Shown here piece by piece: positions 9,113 to 18,392 of a stretch of DNA of 64,000 nt (position 1 is its first letter; each line of letters opens with the position of its first letter). Made by a program: the position numbers and the translations under genes. The notes beneath the pieces were generated by a model. The model ran no database searches. It had not been told where the DNA came from and worked only from the letters and a program-made list of their open reading frames with translations. The stretch comes from Pseudomonas taetrolens (GTDB lineage: Bacteria > Pseudomonadota > Gammaproteobacteria > Pseudomonadales > Pseudomonadaceae): positions 1,998,001 through 2,062,000 of the forward strand of contig NZ_LS483370.1 in NCBI RefSeq assembly GCF_900475285.1. Direction: 5' to 3'.

Positions 9113-10023
9113 CGCAGCCCCTGGATCACTTGTCCTTGTACCTGTTCATCCTGGTCTGCGATGAAGGAACGATCGCTCGGGCAGGTGAGCGGGCCTTTAT
9201 AGCGCCGTCAGCCGTCAGCAAGCGCATCTCTGATATCGAGGCGCGATTCGGGACGCCGCTGCTCAAACGCAGCAAGCGCGGGGTTGAGCCGACACCTGCG
9301 GGGCAGGCGCTGCTGCGTCATGCGCGATCACTGACCCGGGCCATGGAAAGGCTCGACAGCGAACTCAGCGAGTATGCCGAGGGCGCACGCGGCCATGTTC
9401 GGGTCTTGGCTAACGTCTCTTCGATCATGGAGTTCCTGCCTGAAGAACTGTCCGATTTCATGTTGGACAACCCGAGGATTCAGGTCGACATCGAGGAGCG
9501 GTTTAGCCCTGATGTAGTGCGTGGAGTCATGGAGGGCAATGCTGACCTGGGCATCTGCCGACGTTCGATGGCCGTGGGCAATCTGGCATTTCTGCCTTAC
9601 CGCCAGGACCATCTCGCCGTTGTGGTCAGTGCGAGTCATCCTCTGGCGGACAGGACCCGTATCGCGTTCGAGGACACGCTGGACTTTGATCACCTGGGAT
9701 TGTCGGCTTTCGCCACGCTCAATACCTTCATGCGTGAAGATGCGCAAACGCACGGCCGGGAATTGCGTTTCCGCTCCTATGTATCGTCATTCGACGCCGC
9801 GTTCCGCTTGGTGCAGTTCGGGCTCGGGCTGGCGGTGTTCCCGCTGGAAGCCGTAGCGCGTTACAGGCAGCTCTTCGACCTGCGCATCATCCCCCTGACC
9901 GATGACTGGGCGCTGGGGGAGTTTGTGATTTGTGTGCGGGATCGTGATGCACTGTCGCTTTCAGCCCGTCGGCTGCTGGATCACCTGCTGTTGCGGGCGC
10001 CGACGCGACAAACCATGGTGTAG
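9109..10023 (+). CDS. LysR-family transcriptional regulator
   Basis: A 304-residue LysR protein: winged helix at residues 5–60 (ARAGERAFIAPSAVSKRISD, LLKRSKRGVEPTPAGQALL) and a periplasmic-binding-like effector domain (VRVLANVSSIMEFLPEELSDF). It is the same subtype as the itaconate-cluster regulator near 60 kb (shared PTPAGQ/LTPAGQ, DVVRGVMEG/DIVRGVLDG). Its start overlaps the GntR stop, and it precedes the lyase gene by about 100 bp that contain inverted repeats. Its effector is therefore likely the short-chain acid handled by that cluster. Confidence 0.85.
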   Translation: MTQPLDHLSLYLFILVCDEGTIARAGERAFIAPSAVSKRISDIEARFGTPLLKRSKRGVEPTPAGQALLRHARSLTRAMERLDSELSEYAEGARGHVRVLANVSSIMEFLPEELSDFMLDNPRIQVDIEERFSPDVVRGVMEGNADLGICRRSMAVGNLAFLPYRQDHLAVVVSASHPLADRTRIAFEDTLDFDHLGLSAFATLNTFMREDAQTHGRELRFRSYVSSFDAAFRLVQFGLGLAVFPLEAVARYRQLFDLRIIPLTDDWALGEFVICVRDRDALSLSARRLLDHLLLRAPTRQTMV

Positions 10024-10029
10024 CTCCAT

Positions 10030-10061
10030 CCATCGCCGTTCACGATGGATCAAGCCGTGAA
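10030..10061. promoter_or_regulatory. Overlapping inverted repeats before the lyase gene
   Basis: CCATCG–7 nt–CGATGG and TTCACG–11 nt–CGTGAA are both perfect and overlap. They lie 70–100 bp before the lyase start, a plausible operator pair for the GntR and LysR regulators just upstream. Confidence 0.4.
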
Positions 10062-10128
10062 TCACGTCTTTTCGGCCCCACGCTGTCTCTCTAGTCTAAG
10101 CCTGTGCTTCAGCCTGTGAGAGAACTTC

Positions 10129-11058
10129 ATGACAACAATAACGATCAACGAAGTCGGTATGCGCGATGGCTTGCAAAGCCTTCAGGCCATCATGCCCACC
10201 GTCGCCAAGCGCCAATGGATCGATGCAGCCTATGCCGCTGGCGTACGGCATATGGAAGTCGCGTCCTTCGTCCCCGCCAAACTGCTGCCGCAAATGGCCG
10301 ATGCCAGGGAAGTGGTCGCCCACGCCCTGAGTTATCCGGATCTGCTGGTTTCGGTCCTGGCGCCCAACCTGCGCGGCTGCCGCGACGCACTTGAATCTGG
10401 CGCCCACCGGATCATTGCTCCGATCTCGGCCAGCGCGGCCCATAGCTTGGCCAACGTGCGGCGCAAACCGCTGGAAATGGTCGAGGAGCTGGCGCGGATG
10501 TGCCAGCTGCGTACTGAACTGGGTTTGCACAACGTTCAGCTGATTGCAGGGATGTCCGTCGCGTTCGGCTGCACCCGCCAGGGCGATGTGCCATTGAGCG
10601 ATCTGTGCGAGCTGACCGCTCATGTGCTCGAAGCCGGCTGTGATCTGGTCTCCCTTGGCGATACCACCGGTTACGCCAATCCAGGTCAGGTAGCGACTAC
10701 GTTGCAGGCCATTCGTGCGATCGCCGGTGACAAGCTCAGGGCGGCGCACTTTCATGATACGCGTGGTCTGGCGCTTGCCAACAGCCTGGTGGCCGTACAG
10801 CAAGGCATCACCGAACTCGATTCGTCCCTGGCGGGGCTCGGGGGCTGCCCGTTCGCGCCGGGTGCATCCGGCAATACCGTGACCGAAGACCTGGTGTTCA
10901 TGCTGCAAAGCATGGGGTACGACACGGGCATCGATCTGGCCGCGCTGATTGCTTCACGGGACATAGTGCGCGCCGCCTTGCCTGACGAAACCCTTTACGG
11001 CTGTATTGCCCGTGCCGGCCTGCCGCTCAATTACACCCCGCCCGTCCGCCACGCTTGA
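10129..11058 (+). CDS. HMG-CoA lyase-like enzyme (DRE-TIM family)
   Basis: Enzymes of this family split 3-hydroxy-3-methylglutaryl-CoA into acetyl-CoA and acetoacetate. In 309 residues it shows the N-terminal INEVGMRDGLQ (catalytic Arg and metal Asp), the metal histidines in HFHDTRG, and the mobile catalytic loop GLGGCPFAPGASGN with the active-site Cys; residues EDLVFMLQSMG follow as in bacterial MvaB/LiuE. Because it is next to a CoA-transferase, porin and carrier rather than leucine-degradation genes, it more likely serves uptake and use of a free acid (HMG, or a homologue such as citramalate) than leucine breakdown. A-rich bases overlap the start region. Confidence 0.85.
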   Translation: MTTITINEVGMRDGLQSLQAIMPTVAKRQWIDAAYAAGVRHMEVASFVPAKLLPQMADAREVVAHALSYPDLLVSVLAPNLRGCRDALESGAHRIIAPISASAAHSLANVRRKPLEMVEELARMCQLRTELGLHNVQLIAGMSVAFGCTRQGDVPLSDLCELTAHVLEAGCDLVSLGDTTGYANPGQVATTLQAIRAIAGDKLRAAHFHDTRGLALANSLVAVQQGITELDSSLAGLGGCPFAPGASGNTVTEDLVFMLQSMGYDTGIDLAALIASRDIVRAALPDETLYGCIARAGLPLNYTPPVRHA

Positions 11059-11083
11059 ACGACTGCGATCAAGGAAAACAATA

Positions 11084-12274
11084 ATGTCCAGACTTCCATT
11101 GGATGGCATTCGTGTCGTCGAAATTTCCCATATGGTGATGGGGCCGACCTGCGGGATGATCCTCGGTGATCTCGGGGCCGAAGTGATCAAGATCGAGCCT
11201 ACCCGCGGGGATGGCACGCGCCGCCTGCTCGGCGCCGGTGCCGGATTCTTTCGCACTTTCAACCGCAACAAGCAGTGCATCGCCATCGATGTCAACACGG
11301 TGCAAGGGCGCGATGCCGTGCTGGAACTCATCGACACCGCTGACGTGTTCATCGAGAACTTCAAACCGGGGCGCATGAACGAACTGGGCTTTGGTTACGA
11401 GGTGCTTCGCCAGCGTAACCCGGGTCTGATCTATGCGTCGCACAAAGGCTTTCTCAAGGGGCCGTATGACAATCGCCTGGCCCTGGATGAAGTGGTGCAG
11501 ATGATGGCCGGTCTGGCCTACATGACCGGTCCTGTCGGCAGGCCTTTGCGCGCGGGCAGTTCGGTGAACGACATCATGGGCGGAATGTTCGGTGCCATCG
11601 GCGTGCTCGCAGCGATCAATGACCGCAATGTCACCGGCGTCGGGCGTGAGGTGCAGAGCGCGCTTTACGAAAACTGCGTCTTGCTCGCCGCCCAGCACAT
11701 GCAGCAATACGCTGTAACCGGGCAGGCTGCCGCGCCAATGCCGAACCGCATCAGTGCCTGGGCAATCTACGACGTGTTCGAGTTCGCCGGCGGTGAGCAA
11801 ATGTTCGTGGCGGCTACTGGTGAAGGGCAGTGGAATGCCTTGTGTCAGGTGCTGGGTCAGACCGCACTGCTCGACGACCAGACCCTGGCCACCAATAACG
11901 ACCGGGTGTTGCAGCGCCCTCGGTTGCTGGCGCATCTGGCCGAAGTCTTTGCCACGATGGATGCCCAGACGCTGGCTCTGGAGTTGGAGGCGCACAGCAT
12001 TCCGTTTGCACCGATCCGTCGTCCAGAAGCGTTGTTCGATGATCCGCACCTGATACAAAGTGGCGGCCTGGCGAATCTCGAGCTCGAAGACGGGTCGTTC
12101 ACAGCCATGCCATTGCTGCCGTTGTCCCTGGACGGTGCGCGACTGCAACCCCGTCGCTCGATTCCGCGCATCGGTGAGCACACCCACAAGGTCATGCGCG
12201 AACTGGGCTACAGCGACGAGCACATTGCCGAACTGTGCGCTGCCGGCGTGCTTAAAACTGACGCTCAGGCCTGA
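11084..12274 (+). CDS. Class III (CaiB/BaiF) CoA-transferase
   Basis: A 396-residue cytoplasmic CoA-transferase. The fold's first motif (LDGIRVVEISHMVMGPTCGM, LGDLGAEVIKIE) and the catalytic Asp in LALDEVVQMMAGLAYMTG are visible. Human SUGCT, of this family, moves CoA between succinyl-CoA, glutarate and HMG, so the protein could make the CoA ester that the upstream lyase splits. The ATG is preceded by AAGGA and AACAATAA; the open frame continues 26 codons upstream into the lyase gene but without family similarity. The gap to the lyase stop is 25 bp, and the next gene follows after 12 bp. Confidence 0.85.
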   Translation: MSRLPLDGIRVVEISHMVMGPTCGMILGDLGAEVIKIEPTRGDGTRRLLGAGAGFFRTFNRNKQCIAIDVNTVQGRDAVLELIDTADVFIENFKPGRMNELGFGYEVLRQRNPGLIYASHKGFLKGPYDNRLALDEVVQMMAGLAYMTGPVGRPLRAGSSVNDIMGGMFGAIGVLAAINDRNVTGVGREVQSALYENCVLLAAQHMQQYAVTGQAAAPMPNRISAWAIYDVFEFAGGEQMFVAATGEGQWNALCQVLGQTALLDDQTLATNNDRVLQRPRLLAHLAEVFATMDAQTLALELEAHSIPFAPIRRPEALFDDPHLIQSGGLANLELEDGSFTAMPLLPLSLDGARLQPRRSIPRIGEHTHKVMRELGYSDEHIAELCAAGVLKTDAQA

Positions 12275-12286
12275 GGAAGCGCTGCC

Positions 12287-12811
12287 ATGGCGATTTATCA
12301 ATACGACACGCTGATCCCTGCCATCCATGCCGAAACCTTCGTTGCCGAAGACGCTACGGTGATTGGCAATGTCACGCTCGAGCAAGGTGTCAGCGTCTGG
12401 CCCCAGGCCGTGCTGCGCGGTGACAACGAGTCCATTCATATTGGCCAGCACAGTAACGTGCAGGAAGGGGCGGTGTTGCACGCTGACCCGGGCTTTGCGC
12501 TGACGGTGGGTGAGGGCGTAACCATCGGTCATCAGGCCATGTTGCATGGCTGTACCATTGGCGACGGTACGTTGATCGGCATTCAGGCGGTGGTGCTCAA
12601 TGGCGCCGTGATCGGCAAGAACTGCCTGGTGGGTGCTGGTGCGATTGTCACGGAGGGCAAAGTATTCCCCGACAACTCGCTGATATTGGGGGCGCCGGCC
12701 AAAGTCGTGCGAGCGCTGACGCCTGAAGCCATCACTGGCATGCAGGACAATGCCCGGGACTATGTGTGCAAGGGGCAGGCCTACAAGGACAAATTGATTC
12801 GTATCAGTTAA
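12287..12811 (+). CDS. Gamma-carbonic-anhydrase-like hexapeptide protein
   Basis: The 174-residue protein is a left-handed beta-helix of hexapeptide repeats (VIGNVTLEQGVSVWPQAVLR, VTIGHQAMLHGC). The three zinc-type histidines occur in VLHADP, GHQAM and LHGC. Relatives are YrdA, PaaY (a thioesterase) and CaiE. CaiE sits with the CoA-transferase CaiB in the carnitine operon, so the pairing here with a CaiB-type gene is a recurring arrangement. A role in removing dead-end CoA esters is an inference. Confidence 0.85.
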   Translation: MAIYQYDTLIPAIHAETFVAEDATVIGNVTLEQGVSVWPQAVLRGDNESIHIGQHSNVQEGAVLHADPGFALTVGEGVTIGHQAMLHGCTIGDGTLIGIQAVVLNGAVIGKNCLVGAGAIVTEGKVFPDNSLILGAPAKVVRALTPEAITGMQDNARDYVCKGQAYKDKLIRIS

Positions 12812-12877
12812 ACACCGTAGAGCAATGTCCCGCAGGACTTGACCTCTCTCCAATAATTACAAAAACGGAGAAACACC

Positions 12878-14194
12878 ATGGTTGCCATGACTGGCGAAAT
12901 GGCGCTTGCGCGCAACGAAGAAGCGATCAACGAGCTAATGCTCTATCGGCGTGTGGCCTGGCGCATCATGCCGCTGGCCATCATTTGCTTTCTGTTTTCC
13001 TATTTTGACCGGATCAATATCAGCTTCGCCAAAGCTCAGATGCAGCAGGAGCTTGGCTTGTCGGACGCGGCCTATGGTCTGGCGGCAAGCATGTTTTTTA
13101 TTGGTTACGTGCTGTTTGAAGTGCCCAGCAGTCTGGGGCTTAAACGTTACGGAGCGCCGGCCTGGATCTGCCGGATCATGATTTCCTGGGGCTTGGCCAC
13201 GGCGGCTTTAATGTTCGCCTACACCCAATACACGCTCTACTTTCTGCGCTTTCTGATCGGTGTCATGGAAGCCGGATTCGGCCCGGCCATCCTGTTCTAC
13301 CTGGCATGCTGGTTCCCGAAAAAGCATCTGGCGAAGATGAACGGATTGTGGTTTTTGTCGGTGCCGCTGGCGGGGGCACTGGGCGGCCCGGCGGCCGGGT
13401 TTCTGTTGGGCACGATGGACGGTGTGCTCGGCCTTGCCGGCTGGCACTGGCTGTTCCTGATGTCCGGATTGCCCTGCGTGGTGCTGGGCCTACTGGTGCT
13501 GTGGAAGCTGGACCGCGATATCGAGTCTGCCAAGTGGCTGAGCCGGGGCGAGAAAGACCTGCTGGCTGCCAACCTCGAACAGGACCGGGCCAAAGCCAAA
13601 CCGGTGCATGCCTCGCTGTGGCGGGTGTTGCTGACCCGGGAAGTGGCGATCATGGCGCTGATCTACTTCGTGATCAAAATGGCCTCATACGGCATCAATT
13701 TCTGGATGCCGCACCTGATCAAATCGTCCGGTGTGCAAAGCGTATTCTGGGTTGGCATGCTGTCATCGCTGCCCTACATTGTCGCGTGCATCGGCATGAT
13801 CTGGCTGACCCGTCTTTCGGATCGCACTGGCGAGCGCAAGAAGTACCTGGTGATGTGCCTGGCGCTTGCTGCGGTGGGTTACTTGCTGGCCTGCCTGCTC
13901 TCCGGTTCTTCTTGGGCCATGATGATGGCGCTGGTACTGGCCACTGCGGGCACTTTTATAGCGATCCCGATCTTCTGGACCATTCCACAATCGACCTTCT
14001 CCGGGTTGGCGATTGCCAGCGGCACGGCGGCCATCAACTCCATCGGCCAACTGAGCGGCATGGTAGCGCCGGTTATGGTTGGCAAGATCAATGATGTTTC
14101 CGGGACCAGCTACATGGGCATGCTGTCCATTGCACCGATGATTCTGATTGCCTGCATTGTGGTCGTGTGCTTCGTCAAAAATCCGAAGGCCTGA
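12878..14194 (+). CDS. MFS transporter, anion:cation symporter type
   Basis: A 438-residue inner-membrane carrier of about 12 helices with the ACS-family signature FSYFDRINISFAKAQMQQEL in helix 1 and FLIGVMEAGFGPAILFYLACW around helix 4. Members of this group take up organic anions such as tartrate, galactonate, 4-hydroxyphenylacetate and phthalate. Its position between the CoA-transferase unit and the OprD porin suggests it imports the acid used by this cluster. AATAATTACAAAAA precedes the Shine–Dalgarno site. Confidence 0.88.
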   Translation: MVAMTGEMALARNEEAINELMLYRRVAWRIMPLAIICFLFSYFDRINISFAKAQMQQELGLSDAAYGLAASMFFIGYVLFEVPSSLGLKRYGAPAWICRIMISWGLATAALMFAYTQYTLYFLRFLIGVMEAGFGPAILFYLACWFPKKHLAKMNGLWFLSVPLAGALGGPAAGFLLGTMDGVLGLAGWHWLFLMSGLPCVVLGLLVLWKLDRDIESAKWLSRGEKDLLAANLEQDRAKAKPVHASLWRVLLTREVAIMALIYFVIKMASYGINFWMPHLIKSSGVQSVFWVGMLSSLPYIVACIGMIWLTRLSDRTGERKKYLVMCLALAAVGYLLACLLSGSSWAMMMALVLATAGTFIAIPIFWTIPQSTFSGLAIASGTAAINSIGQLSGMVAPVMVGKINDVSGTSYMGMLSIAPMILIACIVVVCFVKNPKA

Positions 14195-14248
14195 CCCGGT
14201 TGTTGCAACAACCTTGTTCCCGATAACAACAATAAAAAAGACCCAGCC

Positions 14249-15535
14249 ATGACTACATTCACCACCCAGCGGGCATCGCTGATGCTCGCGACGCTTTGCT
14301 GTGCCTTTCAATCGGCGACGCAGGCGGGTTTTGTTGACGATGGAAAAGGCAGCATCGAGCTGCGCAACTTCTATTTCGATCGTGATTTTCACGGTGACTC
14401 GGCCACCCAGTCCCGGCGTGGCGAGTGGGCCCAGGGCTTCATGCTGAAGTTGCAATCGGGGTTTACTCCGGGGGCGCTGGGCGTTGGCATGGATGCCGTC
14501 GGTATGCTGGGGATCAAGCTCGACTCCAGTCCCGACCGGTCGGGAAGCGGGCTCTTGCCACGCGGGGCAGACAAGCGTGCCGTCGATGACTATTCAAAGG
14601 CTGTCGGTACGCTCAAGGCCCGGTTCTCGGAAACAGAGGCACGAGTAGGCGGTCTGAGCCCTCAGTTGCCGTTGCTGGCGTCCAATAACAGCCGGCTGTT
14701 CCCGCAGTGGTTCAATGGCACCCAAGTGATCAGCAAGGATCTGGACCGGTTTACTTTTACCTTGCTGGAGGTCGATTCCACCCAGTTGCGTGACTCCACG
14801 AATTTCGAAGACCTGACGGCGATGGCACAGCAGGGCGCATATTCTGCGACCGTCTCCAGCGATCGGTTGTATTACGTGGGGGTTGATTACCAACCGCTGA
14901 AGAGTCTGACGCTGAGCTTGCACACCAGCCAGTTGAAAGACCTATTCCAGCGCGATTTCGCCGGGTTCAAATACAGGCGGGGGATGGGCACCGGCGAGGT
15001 GTTCACCGAGTGGCGTTATTTTTCCGCGCGTGAGCAAGGGCGTGACTTACTTGGCAACGTCGACAACCGGACCTTGAGCACCCATTTTGGCTATTCGATC
15101 AAGGGACATACGCTCAGTGGCGGCTACCAGAAAGTCAGCGGAGATACGGCCTACGCCTACGTGGGCGGCACCGATACCTATTTGTTCAGCGAACAGCAGA
15201 TCAGCACGTTTGCTCTGGCCAATGAGAGAGCCTGGATGATGCGGTATGACTACGACTTTGCAGCGCTCGGCATTCCCGGGCTGACCTTCAACGTACGTTA
15301 TGTAAAGGGCGATCAGGTCGATCCGCAGCGTATCAGCAGCGTTAAAGGCCGCGCCCTGAATGCTGCAGGCGCAGAGGGTGAAGAGTGGGAGCGCACGACC
15401 GACCTCAGCTATGTGGTCCAGTCCGGTACGTTGAAGAATGTCTCGCTGCGCTGGCGCAACGCAACGATGCGTTCGAATTTCGCGGATGCGGCAGATGAGA
15501 ACCGGGTCATCTTGGGTTACACCTTCGCGTTCTAG
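14249..15535 (+). CDS. OprD-family outer-membrane porin
   Basis: A 428-residue OprD-type substrate-specific porin: signal peptide ending near residue 28, then GFVDDGKGSIELRNFYFDRDF, the standard family N-terminus, and IKLDSSPDRSGSGLLP. It ends in a C-terminal aromatic residue after ENRVILGYTFAF, as outer-membrane barrels do. OprD/OccD and OccK porins pass small carboxylates or basic amino acids. It lies 54 bp behind the MFS gene, with AACAACAATAAAAAA in the leader. Together they form the import route of this cluster. Confidence 0.92.
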   Translation: MTTFTTQRASLMLATLCCAFQSATQAGFVDDGKGSIELRNFYFDRDFHGDSATQSRRGEWAQGFMLKLQSGFTPGALGVGMDAVGMLGIKLDSSPDRSGSGLLPRGADKRAVDDYSKAVGTLKARFSETEARVGGLSPQLPLLASNNSRLFPQWFNGTQVISKDLDRFTFTLLEVDSTQLRDSTNFEDLTAMAQQGAYSATVSSDRLYYVGVDYQPLKSLTLSLHTSQLKDLFQRDFAGFKYRRGMGTGEVFTEWRYFSAREQGRDLLGNVDNRTLSTHFGYSIKGHTLSGGYQKVSGDTAYAYVGGTDTYLFSEQQISTFALANERAWMMRYDYDFAALGIPGLTFNVRYVKGDQVDPQRISSVKGRALNAAGAEGEEWERTTDLSYVVQSGTLKNVSLRWRNATMRSNFADAADENRVILGYTFAF

Positions 15536-15560
15536 TCCGCCGGCGCCCGGTTGAGAAAAG

Positions 15561-15588
15561 CCCCGGCGTGACCGAAGTCACGCCGGGG
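15561..15588. terminator. Shared hairpin between the porin gene and the thiolase gene
   Basis: A perfect 12-bp stem (CCCCGGCGTGAC with GTCACGCCGGGG) closed by CGAA lies between convergent genes. On the minus strand it is followed by CTTTTC, so it best serves the thiolase operon. Confidence 0.6.
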
Positions 15589-15651
15589 AGGGTGCCAGCC
15601 AGCGCATGGATGTCGTGGACCCAAACGCCGGCTGTTGGAACGCTTGGTGGT

Positions 15652-16836
15652 TTATCCGCGCTCGATCGCCAGGGCGACACCCTGACCGCCACCGATACAC
15701 AGCGTCGCGAGGCCTTTTTTCGCATCACGCTTTATCATTTCGTGCAGCAGCGACACCAGTACACGGCAGCCTGAGGCGCCGATCGGGTGGCCCAGCGCAA
15801 TGGCACCGCCATTGACATTGACCTTGTTGGTATCCCATTCCAGTGCTTTGCCCACTGCCAGTGACTGGGCAGCGAAGGCCTCGTTGGCTTCGATCAGGTC
15901 CAACTCGTCGAGGTGCCAGCCGGCTTTCGCCAGACAGCCGCGAGTCGCCGCTACCGGGCCGATGCCCATGATCGCGGGGTCGACGCCGGCGCTGGCGTAG
16001 CCCGCAATGCGTGCCAGCACGGGCAGGCCCAGGGCTTTGGCTTTGTCGGCGCTCATCAGCACGACTGCCGCTGCACCGTCATTGATGGTCGAGGCATTGC
16101 CAGCGGTGACGCTGCCGTCTTTCTTGAAGGCAGGCTTGAGCTTGGCCAGGGATTCGGTGGTGTTGCCGGCACGCGGCTGTTCGTCGACCGCAAAGGACAG
16201 TGGATCACCCTTGCGCTGGGGAATCAGGATCGGCGTGATCTCGTCAGTGAAGCGCCCGGACTCGATGGCCGCACAGGCTTTGCGCTGGGAAGCGGCGGCG
16301 AAAGCATCCTGTTCTTCGCGGCTGAGCTGGTACTGGTCCACCAGGTTCTCGGCAGTGATGCCCATGTGGTAGTCGTTGAAAGCGTCGATCAGACCGTCAT
16401 GGAGCAGGCTGTCGAGCATCTTGGCGTGCCCCATGCGCAAGCCGGTGCGCGCGGCGGGCAGAACGTACGGTGCCAGGCTCATGTTTTCCATGCCGCCGGC
16501 GATGATCACCTCGGCGTCCCCGCAACGAATGGCCTGAGCCGCGAGGTGCAGGGCCTTGAGGCCGGAGCCGCAGAGTTTGTTGAGGGTCAGCGCCGGTACC
16601 GAATGGGGCAGGCCGGCGAGAATCGAGGCCTGGCGTGCAGGGTTTTGCCCGCAGCCTGCCGTGAGTACCTGGCCGAGGATCACTTCATCGACCTGGTCAC
16701 CGCGCAGACCGGTGCTGATCAGCAGTTGACGAATGACGGCAGCGCCGAGCTCGGTTGCCGGAATATTGGCCAACGATCCCTGAAAACTGCCAATGGCGGT
16801 GCGTGTGGCGGCGACAATGACGACGTCTTGCATCAA
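15652..16836 (-). CDS. atoB: Acetyl-CoA C-acetyltransferase (thiolase)
   Basis: This 394-residue thiolase cleaves acetoacetyl-CoA with CoA to two acetyl-CoA. The nucleophilic Cys is in [15 protein letters not shown], the catalytic His in [13 protein letters not shown], and the second Cys in [14 protein letters not shown]. It is the last gene of the unit encoding the acetoacetate CoA-transferase subunits (21 bp behind the B subunit). The unit can use acetoacetate, for example that produced by the lyase encoded 5 kb upstream. A biosynthetic PhaA-like role is the alternative. Confidence 0.92.
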   Translation of the reverse strand: MMQDVVIVAATRTAIGSFQGSLANIPATELGAAVIRQLLISTGLRGDQVDEVILGQVLTAGCGQNPARQASILAGLPHSVPALTLNKLCGSGLKALHLAAQAIRCGDAEVIIAGGMENMSLAPYVLPAARTGLRMGHAKMLDSLLHDGLIDAFNDYHMGITAENLVDQYQLSREEQDAFAAASQRKACAAIESGRFTDEITPILIPQRKGDPLSFAVDEQPRAGNTTESLAKLKPAFKKDGSVTAGNASTINDGAAAVVLMSADKAKALGLPVLARIAGYASAGVDPAIMGIGPVAATRGCLAKAGWHLDELDLIEANEAFAAQSLAVGKALEWDTNKVNVNGGAIALGHPIGASGCRVLVSLLHEMIKRDAKKGLATLCIGGGQGVALAIERG

Positions 16837-16857
16837 ATCTCTCCTTGTCTGGGGGCT

Positions 16858-17517
16858 TCAGGCGAATTGCATTTCCGGAACATGCTCCGGAACGATCAGC
16901 TTGCCGGCGGTTTTGCTGACGATTTCCTCAACGGTGACGCCCGGGGCGCGCTCTTTGAGGACGAATGCACCGTCGTGGATTTCCAGGTAGGCCAGGTCAG
17001 TCAGTACACGTTTGATGCAACCCGCGCCGGTCAACGGCAGGCTGCAGCGCGACAGCAATTTTGATTCGCCGTCTTTGGACGCATGGGTCATGGTGACAAT
17101 GATGTTTTCTGCGCCCGCCACCAGGTCCATCGCGCCGCCCATGCCCTTGACCATTTTGCCGGGGATCATCCAGGAGGCGATGTTGCCCTGTACGTCGACT
17201 TCAAAGGCGCCGAGCACGGTGAGGTCAATGTGGCCGCCGCGAATCATCGCGAACGACTCGGCGGAAGAGAAGATCGACGCGCCTGTGCGGGCGGTAACGG
17301 TTTGTTTGCCGGCGTTGATCATGTCGGCGTCGACTTCATCGGTGCGGGGAAACGCCCCCATGCCGAGCAAGCCGTTTTCCGATTGCAGCATGACTTCCAT
17401 GCCCTCGGGGATGTAGTTGGCGACCAGGGTCGGGATGCCGATACCGAGGTTCACGTAAAAGCCGTCTTGCATTTCACGGGCGACGCGCTGAGCCATTTGT
17501 TCGCGGGAAAGAGCCAT
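16858..17517 (-). CDS. atoA: 3-oxoacid CoA-transferase subunit B
   Basis: Beta subunit (219 residues) of the class I CoA-transferase that activates acetoacetate. The catalytic Glu is in MLQSENGLLGMG, and residues NLGIGIPTLVANYIPEG match the family start. The ATG (MALSREQMAQ) is chosen over a longer upstream frame that would overlap the A-subunit gene. It follows that gene by 43 bp. Confidence 0.93.
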   Translation of the reverse strand: MALSREQMAQRVAREMQDGFYVNLGIGIPTLVANYIPEGMEVMLQSENGLLGMGAFPRTDEVDADMINAGKQTVTARTGASIFSSAESFAMIRGGHIDLTVLGAFEVDVQGNIASWMIPGKMVKGMGGAMDLVAGAENIIVTMTHASKDGESKLLSRCSLPLTGAGCIKRVLTDLAYLEIHDGAFVLKERAPGVTVEEIVSKTAGKLIVPEHVPEMQFA

Positions 17518-17560
17518 TGTTATTCTCCGTGCTCGATTTTCAAGAGCTAAGGGCAGGGGA

Positions 17561-18259
17561 TCAGGAGCGGACAGTGCGTTGCTCGATGCGTTTTTCGAAG
17601 GTGCCGCAAATGATCCGGTCGACGTAGATCCCCGGGGTGTGAATCTGCGTCGGATCCAGCTCGCCGGGTTCGACGATTTCTTCGACTTCAACCACCGTGA
17701 TCTTGCCCGCGGTGGCGGCCAGCGGATTGAAGTTCTGCGCCGTGTGGCGGTAGATCACGTTGCCAAAGTGATCGGCCTTCCAGCCTTTGACGATGGCGAA
17801 ATCGCCGGTGATGGACTCTTCCATCAGATAGGCGCGCCCCTTGAATTCGCGGGTTTCCTTGCCGTCGGCTACGGGCGTGCCGACGCCGGTGGCGGTGAAA
17901 AAGGCCGGGATACCGGCACCGCCGGCACGCATTTTCTCGGCGAGGGTGCCTTGAGGGGTCAGTTCGACTTCAATTTCTCCGCTCAGCAACTGCTTCTCGA
18001 ACAGGGCATTTTCACCGACATAAGACGCGATCACCTTGCTGATCTGCCGGTCTTCGAGCAGTACGCCAAGGCCGAAGCCGTCGACGCCACAGTTATTCGA
18101 GACCACCGTCAGGTCACGGATGCCTTGACGCTTGATCTCATTGATCAGGTTCTCGGGGATGCCGCACAGACCAAAGCCACCGGAGATGACGGTCATGCCA
18201 TCTTTGAGACCGGCCAGGGCCTCCTCGTAGGACGCCACACGCTTGTCGAAACCTGCCAT
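17561..18259 (-). CDS. atoD: 3-oxoacid CoA-transferase subunit A
   Basis: Alpha subunit (232 residues), with the CoA-binding glycine motif [16 protein letters not shown] and [16 protein letters not shown]. An in-frame GTG two codons upstream is possible, but AGAGGTG is better spaced for the ATG. It is first in the atoD–atoA–atoB unit and is read divergently from a LysR gene across 133 bp, so that regulator is the likely activator. Confidence 0.93.
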   Translation of the reverse strand: MAGFDKRVASYEEALAGLKDGMTVISGGFGLCGIPENLINEIKRQGIRDLTVVSNNCGVDGFGLGVLLEDRQISKVIASYVGENALFEKQLLSGEIEVELTPQGTLAEKMRAGGAGIPAFFTATGVGTPVADGKETREFKGRAYLMEESITGDFAIVKGWKADHFGNVIYRHTAQNFNPLAATAGKITVVEVEEIVEPGELDPTQIHTPGIYVDRIICGTFEKRIEQRTVRS

Positions 18260-18333
18260 ATGCACCTCTTGTTTTTAGGAGTCGGTGGTTAACCGTATGC
18301 AGTGAGTGTCACGTCGTCCCATTGATTTGTTAA

Positions 18334-18377
18334 GTTGATTTTTAAGATTGATTAATAGATAAAACAAACTAATCAAC
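18334..18377. promoter_or_regulatory. Candidate LysR operator between atoD and its divergent regulator
   Basis: GTTGATT (18334–18340) and AATCAAC (18371–18377) form an inverted repeat about 30 bp apart in an AT-rich divergent promoter region. The spacing is wide, so this is tentative. Confidence 0.3.
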
Positions 18378-18392
18378 CTGGAGGCCAACGCC

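Noticed and set aside
11069..12853. A 594-codon minus-strand open frame opposite the CoA-transferase and hexapeptide genes
   Set aside because: Its composition is that of a complement of GC-rich codons, it has no recognisable domain, and the plus-strand genes have clear motifs.
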